A stretch of 64,000 nt of DNA from Deltaproteobacteria bacterium (lineage in GTDB: Bacteria; Myxococcota; Myxococcia; Myxococcales; 40CM-4-68-19), in NCBI GenBank assembly GCA_005879315.1, contig VBLC01000048.1, positions 17,919 to 81,918 of the forward strand, given 5' to 3'. This document shows positions 28,737 to 37,600 of this stretch, one piece after another. The notes below the pieces were generated by a model. It was not told the DNA's origin. It ran no database searches and worked only from the letters and a program-made list of their open reading frames with translations. The position numbers and the translations under genes were made by a program. Position 1 is the first letter of the stretch, and the number at the start of each line of letters is the position of its first letter.

Positions 28737-30853
28737 TCGCCGCTGCCCTGGCAGCGGTGCTCGCAACGGGGCCGCTGGGAGTCTCAGCGCCGGCCGCCGT
28801 GCGGCGCGACGGCCGCACCGCCTCGACGGTGAAGTTGATGGGAGGGCCCGAGCTCCTCGAGGGAGAGGATCCCACGCTGCCCGACCTCGGATCGATCTCC
28901 TGCCGGGGCGCCTCCGTCGTGGCAGCGAACGGGACCCTCCCGCCGCGCGTTCTTCCGCCAGCTGGATCGGAGCCGGGCGAGATCTCGTGCGTGGCGCGGC
29001 GCCGCGGCGAAGAGAGCGCCTTCTCCCTGCGCCTCGAGGCTCCCGGCGCCGGGCTCTATGCCTCGCTCTTGCAGAATCGCCCCGCCGAGGTCGCGCTGCA
29101 CCCCTTCCGCATTCCGCAAGCGAAGCTGCTCTCGCTGCACGCCGCAGCCAGCGCCGGCCGCCTGATCGAGTCGCCTGACGGCACGCTGCGCATCGCGCTG
29201 CCGCCGGGGCGGTCTCCCCGTGCGCTGGCGGTGGCTCTGCTCGATGGCGACGGCGAGGGAGCCGCCTTCTTGCCGCTGCCCGGCCACACGCGATTGCGTC
29301 TCGAGTCGAAGCGCCGCTCGGTCCTCTCGGTGCGCGTGGCCGGCGCGCTCTTCGGGCCGGTGCGCGCGCCCAAAGGCAAGGCGACCCTGCCGGTGTTCGT
29401 GCCGCCCGGCACGCAGAGCGGCGTCGTTCGAGCCGTCGATCGGATTGGCAACGTCCGCGAGGTCGCCATCGATCTCGAGACGCCCTCGCTGCCGCGCATC
29501 GCTGCGGTCGCTTCGGGGAACCAGGTCGTGGCGCGCGGCGAGCTGCGCCTGGCGTTCGCTCTCGCCGCGGCGGACGGCGCTCCCGCCGAGAACGCGCAAG
29601 TGCGCGCTGCCGCCAGCCGAGGTTCCGTCGAGGCGCCGGCCGCTCGCGGAGCCGGGCTCTGGACCGCGCGCTATCGGGCGCCGGCATCGCCGGGCAGCGA
29701 TCTCGTCACCATCGATGTCAAAGGAGATCCTTCCGCCGGCACGGTCAAGCTGCGGTTCGAGGTGGTGGCCGGGCCGCCTGCCGAGATCTCGCTCGATCTC
29801 CCCTCCTCCGCGCCGCGCGCCGGCGACGAGCTGGTCGTGCACGCGGGTGTCCGCGATGCGGCCGGCAACGCCCTCGCCGGAGTTCCGTTGGAAGCGTCGC
29901 TGGCCGGAGCGCCGGCGCGCATCTCCTGGCGGGGCAAGACAGTCGACGTGCGCGGCCTCGTCCCGGAACGGCTCCCCGCAGGTGGTGCGGTCGAGATCTC
30001 TCTGCGCTCCGGCGATGCCGCAAGAGCACAGGCGCGCATCGAAGCGCGGCCGGGCGAGGCATCGACGGCCGAGCTGCGCGCCGACCCCACCGAGCGCACG
30101 GCGCTTCTGCGCGTGCTGGTGCGCGACCGCTTCGGAAATCTTCTCGGCGCGTCGGGCTTCGCGCTCGCCGCCAGCGGGGCCAGCGTCGGACCGCTGCGCG
30201 CTGCGGCCGCCGGCGCTGCCGAGGCCGATCTCGACGCTGCGCCCCGCGTCCGCGCCGCAGAGGCATCGGTGATCGCGGGCGGCCGGGTGCTCGCGCGCAC
30301 GAGCATCGCTTTTGATCCGCCGCCCGAAGCCTGGCTCCTCTCCGCGCGCGGACAGGGCGGAGGCATGTCGAGCGGCGCGATGCGCGCGCCGCGGCTCGGC
30401 GCCGCGCTCGGCATCCGCCGCCGCTTCGGCTCCTTCGAGGGGGGCGCTCTCCTCGGCCTCGACGCCCTTTCCTACCGCGACACCATCGTCGTCGACCTGG
30501 CTGGCGCCCAGCATCCGCTCTCGCGGCATCTGTTTGCGCTCACCGTGCCCTTGCTCCTGCGCGCCCGATTGCCGATCGCGCGGCGGTTCGGAGCGTCGCT
30601 CGAGGCAGGCCCGGCAGCAGTCTTCGCCTGGACCTCCGCCTCGAGCGAAGTGAGCGGCAACGAGCGCGTCGTCAGCGTCCGGCCCGGCTTTCGCGCCGGC
30701 GCCTCGCTCGATTTTTCCCTCGGCCGCGGCCGCATCGGTCTGGGCGCGAGCGTCGGCAGCGCGCGGCTGACGAATGGCGCCGTCGTCGGCCAGATCGAGG
30801 GAACGTCGGTCTGGCTGGGCTATGAAGCTTGGTGGCTCGACATCGGTCCCTGA
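28733..30853 (+). CDS. Outer membrane protein with Ig-like domains and C-terminal barrel
   Basis: This 706-aa protein starts at a GTG that overlaps the upstream stop (GTGA) and has a signal peptide ending near residue 20. Residues 30-530 hold several beta-sandwich Ig/invasin-like segments (AGDELVVHAGVRDAAGNALAGVPLEASL; TALLRVLVRDRFGNLLGASG). The last 170 residues show alternating hydrophobic strands typical of an outer membrane beta barrel, though the final residue is Pro rather than the usual aromatic. It may be the outer membrane partner of the FecR lipoprotein. No exact family is recognised. Confidence 0.75.
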   Translation: MIAAALAAVLATGPLGVSAPAAVRRDGRTASTVKLMGGPELLEGEDPTLPDLGSISCRGASVVAANGTLPPRVLPPAGSEPGEISCVARRRGEESAFSLRLEAPGAGLYASLLQNRPAEVALHPFRIPQAKLLSLHAAASAGRLIESPDGTLRIALPPGRSPRALAVALLDGDGEGAAFLPLPGHTRLRLESKRRSVLSVRVAGALFGPVRAPKGKATLPVFVPPGTQSGVVRAVDRIGNVREVAIDLETPSLPRIAAVASGNQVVARGELRLAFALAAADGAPAENAQVRAAASRGSVEAPAARGAGLWTARYRAPASPGSDLVTIDVKGDPSAGTVKLRFEVVAGPPAEISLDLPSSAPRAGDELVVHAGVRDAAGNALAGVPLEASLAGAPARISWRGKTVDVRGLVPERLPAGGAVEISLRSGDAARAQARIEARPGEASTAELRADPTERTALLRVLVRDRFGNLLGASGFALAASGASVGPLRAAAAGAAEADLDAAPRVRAAEASVIAGGRVLARTSIAFDPPPEAWLLSARGQGGGMSSGAMRAPRLGAALGIRRRFGSFEGGALLGLDALSYRDTIVVDLAGAQHPLSRHLFALTVPLLLRARLPIARRFGASLEAGPAAVFAWTSASSEVSGNERVVSVRPGFRAGASLDFSLGRGRIGLGASVGSARLTNGAVVGQIEGTSVWLGYEAWWLDIGP

Positions 30854-30861
30854 GGAGAGGC

Positions 30862-31515
30862 ATGGCTGAGACGAAAGACCCCGCACTGCTGCTCGCCGAG
30901 CTGGCCCACGAGCTGCGCCAGCCGCTGACCGGCATCCGCGCCAACGCCGAGCTGCTGCTCGACTCGCATGGCGGCGATGCGACGGTGCGTTCCCGCGCCG
31001 CGGCCATCGTGCAGCAGGTGCAGCGCATCCAGCTCCTGCTGGATCGCGCGCGACGGCCGGGGCCGCCTCCGCCGGGCACGCGCGGCGATCTCAACCAGGC
31101 GGTGGAGGCGGCGTGGTCGCTGCTCGAGGCCGATGCCGCGCGGCAAGGAGCGACGCTCGAGCGAAAGCTCGGCAAGGTGCCCCAGGTCGCTTGCGATCAA
31201 ATCGCGCTCGAGCAGACCTTTGGCAACCTTCTGCGCAACGCGATGGAGGCTCTCGGCAGCAAGGGCGGACGCATCCGCGTCACCACCGCGACCACGGGCG
31301 GAGGCGCCGAGGCCATCGTCGAGGACGAAGGAGCGGGCATCCCTGCCGAGCTGCGCGCGCGCCTCTTCAGCCCCTTCGTCACCGGGCGCGCGTCGGGCAC
31401 CGGCCTCGGCCTCTACATCTGCCGATCCCTCGCCGAGGAGGCCGGGGGAGAGCTCGATCTCCTCGAGGGCGGCCCCGGCGCGCGCTTCCGCCTGCGCCTC
31501 CCTCTCGCCCGCTGA
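30862..31515 (+). CDS. Soluble minimal histidine kinase
   Basis: This 217-aa kinase has no membrane segment or sensor domain. It holds just the H-box (ELAHELRQPLTGI) and the catalytic domain with NLLRNAMEAL, VEDEGAGIP and GTGLGLYI. The start at 30862 follows GAGGAGAGG, eight bases after the barrel protein stop. It is the second kinase in this operon and must get its input from a partner protein. Either it feeds the same REC-GGDEF-EAL regulator or works on a remote one. Confidence 0.88.
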   Translation: MAETKDPALLLAELAHELRQPLTGIRANAELLLDSHGGDATVRSRAAAIVQQVQRIQLLLDRARRPGPPPPGTRGDLNQAVEAAWSLLEADAARQGATLERKLGKVPQVACDQIALEQTFGNLLRNAMEALGSKGGRIRVTTATTGGGAEAIVEDEGAGIPAELRARLFSPFVTGRASGTGLGLYICRSLAEEAGGELDLLEGGPGARFRLRLPLAR

Positions 31516-31602
31516 TGTGCGTGGCGGCATCGAGATGGCGGCGGAAGTGATCCGCGGTGTGGATGAGAGCCTACCCGCGCGGTTGATAAAATTTCACTCA
31601 CG

Positions 31603-34600
31603 TTGGACTCGAAATTGGTCACGCCCGGGCGCATTCAGCGTGCGCGGCGCACGTGGAGTGCGCTCGCTGCGCTCGCTCTTTCCAGCTGCACTTGCGCCCA
31701 GCGCGGCTTGCCGGACCAGCTCTCGCTCGATTCCGTCGAGCCCGCGATCGCAGTCGCGGGTGTGGTCACGCCCTTGCTCTTGCATGGCAGCGGATTCCGG
31801 GCGCCGGTCGTCACCAATCTCGGCGCGAAGAGCGCCAGTGGAGATCCTCTTTTCGTGCGCGTCGGCTCGATCGATCTGGGCAATGCCGTGCTCCACGCCG
31901 ACGGCAGCATCGAGGCAACCCTGCCCGACACGCTCCTGCCCGGCGTGTATGAGGTGTCGATCGCGCTCGGCGCGCGGCAGGCGGCACGCAGCGCGGCCCT
32001 CGAGGTGGTCGCGCCCCTCGAGGTGGCCCTGGCGGCCCCGACCGATCTGGCGAGCGGCGAAGAGCAGTCGTTCTCGATCGCGCTGACCTCGCGCGCGCCT
32101 TCCGTGCAGGTGGCCATCGATTCGCTGAGCGTGACGCCCGGCGGAACGGTCGCGGTGAGCGGGCTGCTCCTGCCCTCCTTCCTCGGAGTCGATCCGATCA
32201 CGGCCTTCGGCAAGATCAGCTCGCTGCGACCTCCGGCTGCGGTCGACACAGCCCTGGCAGTGTCCGTGCGCTGGAGCCTGGGCACTGTCAGCGGCACGGT
32301 GCAGGTCTCCTCCACGCTGCACGCCTTCGCGCCTCCCCTGATGGCCGCCGGCATCGAGGCGCCCGCCGAGATCGAGCTGGGCGCTCAGCAGGCCATGACC
32401 GCGCAGCTGCTGGCGCCTGCCTGGGTCGATCTGGGGCACGTCACCGTCAACGTCAGCGCCGGCGGAGGCGCGGCGCTGGCCGCGAATGTCTCTCTTTCGG
32501 GCGCCGTGCTGCCGGCTGGCCTGGCCCTGCCCCTGCTCGGCCTGGTGCAAGGAATTGCGGCGGGGCCTGGATGGCTGCAGCTGGACGCAACCGCTCTCGC
32601 CGCGCGCGGCGACGCGCCAGCGGCGCTCTCGGTGCGGCGCGCGCTGACGGTGCGAAGCGGGCCTGCTCCGGCGCTCGCCTCTCTGGCATTGCCGGGAGTG
32701 GTGGAAGTGGGCCTGCCGGTCGCGGTCACGGTCCAGGCGCGCAACGACGGCGACGTCGACCTCTCGGGAGCGCAGCTCAGCGTCTCGGCCACGGGAGGAA
32801 GCGTCACGCCTTCGCTGGTGCAGCTCGCCATCGCGGCGGGGACCAGCTCGACGCAGACGCTGACGGTCGTTCCGCAGACCGCCGGAACCGCGGTGCAGCT
32901 GACCGTCAATCTCTCCGGCGCGAGCGCGCTCTCCGGCCGCACCTTCGCGGCGCAGTCCGCGTCGGCGTCGTCGGGTGCGGCGCGGCGGCCGCCGGCACTC
33001 TCGATCACCGGTACACCGGCGCAATCGCGCACGTCGGTGGGGCAGAGGATTTCCCTCGCCGTGCAGATCTCCAACGCCGGCGACGTGGACGTTCCCTCGG
33101 CGGTTCTCTCCATCTCGGCCGGCGGCTCGGGCTCCGTGATCGACAGCTCGGGCAATGCCGCGGCCGCGGTGCAGCTGCCGCCGGCCTCGGTTCCGGCGGG
33201 CGGTTCGGTCACGCTCTCCGCGGTCGTGCTGGGAGTTACGGCGGCGCCCGCGACCTTTGCGCTTTCGGTGGCGGGCACCGATCCGGTGTCGAGCGCAAAC
33301 GTGACGGCGTCGGGGGCGGCATCGTTCGATGTTCAGGCCGGCCCCTCCCTCTCGGTGACCCTGTCCGGGCCAGCGCGGCTGGTGACCGGCCAGTCGGCGA
33401 CGCTGGATGCGATGGTGAGCAACAGCGGCGGGGCCGACGCGGTCTCGGTCGCTCCCGCCGCGCAGGTCTCGGGGCCCATCGGCGCAGGGTCGCCGACGCC
33501 GTCCTCGCTGGCCCGGCTCACCGCGGGGACCTCGACGCATTTCTCCATCCCCGTGTTCGCTGGCTCGACCTCGGGAGCCGCATCGATCTCCGTCGTCGCC
33601 TCGGGACAAGACGGCAACGGCGCGGGGCCGGTGTCGGCGTCGGGCACCTTCAATATTGCCGTGCAGGATCCGCCGCGCCTCACCGCCTCGTTCCCGACCG
33701 CCCTGCCCGCCACCGCGACGGAAAATCAGGTCCTGCCGTCGATCATGCTCCACCTCGTCGCTGCCGGCGCGCCTTCGGCTGACGCGAGGCTGGCGGCGCT
33801 CCCTACGCTTTCTCTCTCGGGAAACGGGACCGCGGTGGCCCAAGCGCCCTGCCCTACGTTGCCCTGCGCACTCGCTGCGGGGTCGACGATGGACATCCCC
33901 GTGCAGATCACCGCAGGCACCGCCGGCAACCTCCAGGTCACCGCCTCCTTTGCGGGAGCGCTGGTCGATGCCGACCAGGGATCGGCCGTCGCGGTCTCCG
34001 CCGTCTCCACTACCGTCGTGCAAGTGCAGACCGCCGGCGCGCTCGCCGTCCAGGCGCAGGTCCCTCAGCTGACCGAAGGGTTCAGCGCGACGATCACGGT
34101 CGTCGTCTCCAACACGGGAGGGGCAGAGGTCAGCGCGCTCGCCCTTTCCGCGCTCGACGTCACCGACGGCGCCGGCTTATCTGTTGCGCACAGCACCGGA
34201 ACCCTGCCGGTCACGGCGCTGGCTGGCGGGGCGAACGCTTCCTTCACCTTCACGGTCACGCCCCAGACGGGCGCCGGGACGTTGAACGTCCATGTGCGCA
34301 TCGATGGCACGGAGACCAACACCGGGGCGGTGCGCACCGGCCAGACGACCTCGTCGACGCCGGTGCTGACTCCCGGCGGTCTGGTGGTCGATCTGCGCGG
34401 AGTGCCGGCGACGGCGTCGGTGGGACAGGCGATCAGCCTGCAAGTCCCGGTGACGAACACCGGGCAGACCACCGTCACCGGAGTGACGGCTTCGCTCACC
34501 CAGCGCGGCGCCGTCGGGGATGGAACGGTCACCATCACCGGCCCCGCCCAGGCGGCGCAGGACCTGGTCGCGGGTGCATCGGCGACGTTCACCTTCCAGA

Positions 34601-37600
34601 TCACGGTGACAGCGGCGGGGCCGGTGCATCTGACCGCGAGCGCATCGGGCACAGTCGGCGGCGGGCCGGCGACCGTCAAGCCTGCCTCGGCGGACATGAC
34701 GGCGCAGGCGCCGGCCCAGCTGACCGCCACCTTCACCACCGACCGGACGGCCGTGAGCGTCGGTCAGACGTTGCGCCTGACGCTCACCGTGCAGAACACC
34801 GGCGGCGCGGATGCCAACAACGTCACGGCCGCGACACCCACCGTCGCCTCTGGCGCGACGGCCACCACCGCGGCGATCACCGCCATTGCCGCAGGTCCCG
34901 TGACCCTGCTGCACGCCGGGGCGAGCGCATCGTTCAGCTGGACCACCTCGGGGACCTCGGCAGGCCAGGTCTCCTTCGTTTCGAGTGCGCAAGGCACGGA
35001 CGCGAACGACAGCAGCAAGACTCCCTCGACGGGCAGCGTGACCAGCGCCACCGTGCAGGTACAGAACCCAGGACAGCTCACGCTGTCGGCGGCGGCCAGC
35101 CCTGCGCGCGTGTCGGCCGGACTGCAGCGGGCCACGCTCACGCTGACCGCGGCGAATCCCGGCGGCGCGGACGTGACCCTCAACGCGCTGACGGCGCCAG
35201 TGGCGCTGACCTCGGGAAGCGCAGCGGTGACGACTGCGACGCCGCCGGCCTCGGCGGCTGGTGTGGTGCTCCATTCCGGGAATACGCGCGATTTCGTCTG
35301 GACCTTCGACGCCTCGGGCAGCGGCACGGTCTCGTGGCAAGCATCCGCGAGCGCCACCGAATCGAACACGGGCGGGACGCTCTCCCCGGCGCCGGCGAAC
35401 ACGTCGTCGATCGTCATCGAGGCGCCAGCAGGGCTCTCGCTCTCGCTCGTGGCATCGCCCGCGCGCGTCTCGGCCGGACTGCAGCGCGTGCAGCTCACCT
35501 TGACCGCCAAGAATCCCGGCGGCGCAGGCCTGCGGCTCGACGCCCTGCCGGCGCCGACCGTGGCAGTCACCGGAACGGCTGCGGCCACGGTGGCGACCTC
35601 GCCTCCGCCTGCCGGAGGCACGGTGCTGGCAGGAGGGTCGACGCAAACCTTCCAGTGGACGTACGACGTCTCGGGCAGCGGCATGCTGACCTTCTCCGCC
35701 GGAGCGAGCGGCACCGATGCCGACAGCGGCACAGCCGTTCAACCTGCCGCCGTCACGGCGCCCACGGTCCAGGTGCAAGCCCCCGGCGCGCTCTCGGCGA
35801 CGGCTTCGGCAATGCCGGCGCGCGTGTCGGCCGGGCTCCAGCAGGTGTCGCTCGTGCTCACGTTGCAGAACAGCGGCGGCGCGGGCGTGAAGCTCGACGT
35901 GCTGCCGGCGCCCACGGTGACCTCGACGGGAACCGCCGCGGCCTCGGTCTCTTCGTCACCCCCTTCGCCGGCCGGCGACATCCTCGCCGGCGGCGCGACG
36001 CGGACTTTCACCTGGGTCTGGAACGTCTCGGGCAGCGGCACGCTCACCTTCTCCGTCTCGGCCTCGGGCACGGACGTCAACGCGAGCACGGCCGTGGGCC
36101 CCACTTCCGCCGCGAGCCAGGCCGTCACCGTGCAGGCGCCGGGAGCGCTCTCCGTCTCCGTCTCCGTCTCGCCCGCCAGCGCGTCGGCGGGACAGAACAC
36201 CGTCTCCTTCACGCTGCTCGCGCGCAACACCGGCGGGGCCGACGTGAAGCTCGACGCCCTGCCCTCACCGACGGTCGCTTCCACCGGCACGGCGGCCGCG
36301 AGCGTCTCGAGCGCGCCTGCCTCGGCCGCCGGGACCGTGCTTGCCGGCGGCGCGAGCATGAGCTTCGTCTGGAACTACATCGTGTCGGGCAGCGGCACGC
36401 TCACCTTCACTGGCTCGGCCTCAGGAGTGGAGGCGAACACGCAGGGCGCGCTCGCTCCCGCGCCGGTCACTTCCTCGCCGGTCTCCGTGCAGCAGCCGGG
36501 CGCGCTCTCGCTCTCGGCCAGCGCCAGCCCGAGCCAGGTCTCGGCCGGCCTGCAGCAGGTGCAGCTCGTGCTTTCGGCGCAGAACACTGGCCAGGCTGAT
36601 GTCGTGCTCGACGCGCTGCCGCTCCCGACAGTGACGGCGATCGGCACCGCCTCGGCGAACGTCGCATCTTCCCCGCCGGCGACCGCAGGCACCGTCATCC
36701 CGGGTGGCGTGACGAAGACCTTCACCTGGACCTGGAACACGGGCGGCTCCGGCACGATCAGCTTTGCCGCTTCGGCCAGCGGACATGACGGCAACAGCAA
36801 CAACGCGATCGCGCCGCCGGGGGCGACGGCCGGTCCGGTCACGGTGCAGACCTCGGGAGCGCTCTCGCTCTCCATCGCCGCCAGCCCGACGCAGGTCTCG
36901 GCAGGGCTGCAGCAAGTCTCGCTGACGCTCTCGGCGACCAACACCGGCGGCGCCTCGGTCATCCTCGATGCGCTGGCGCAGCCTACCGTGGCAGTCACCG
37001 GAAGCGCGCTGGCCACGCTCGTCTCCTCGCCGGCCTCGCCCGCCGGCACTGCGCTGACCGGCGGCACGACACAGTCGTTCGTCTGGACCTACTCCGTTTC
37101 CGGCACTGGAACGCTCGCCTTCACCGCCAAAGCGAGCGGCAAGGAAGCGAACACCGGCAATGCCATCGCGCCCACGCCGGTCGTCTCGCCCACCGTGACG
37201 GTGCAGGCGCCGGCTGCGCTCGCGCTCTCGGCCTCGGCGACGCCGGCGCAGGTTTCGGCCGGGCTGCAGAAGGTCTCGCTGGCCTTGACGGCGAGCAATT
37301 CCGGCGGCGCCTCGGTGAAACTGGACGCGCTCGCCTCGCCGATCGTCACGACGACCGGAACGGCGGCAGCTTCGCTCGCGTCTTCTCCTGCGTCGCCTGC
37401 CGGGACATTGCTCGCGGGCGGAGCGTCGACGACCTTTACCTGGCAGTACGACGTCTCGGGCAGCGGGACGCTTTCCTTCTCCGCGAAGGCGAGCGGCGTC
37501 GACGCCAACAGCAGCACGGTGCTGGCGCCTTCCCCCGCGACGGCCGGACCGGCCACTGTCCAGCAGCCCGCGCAGCTGACGCTCTCGGCGTCGCTCAATC

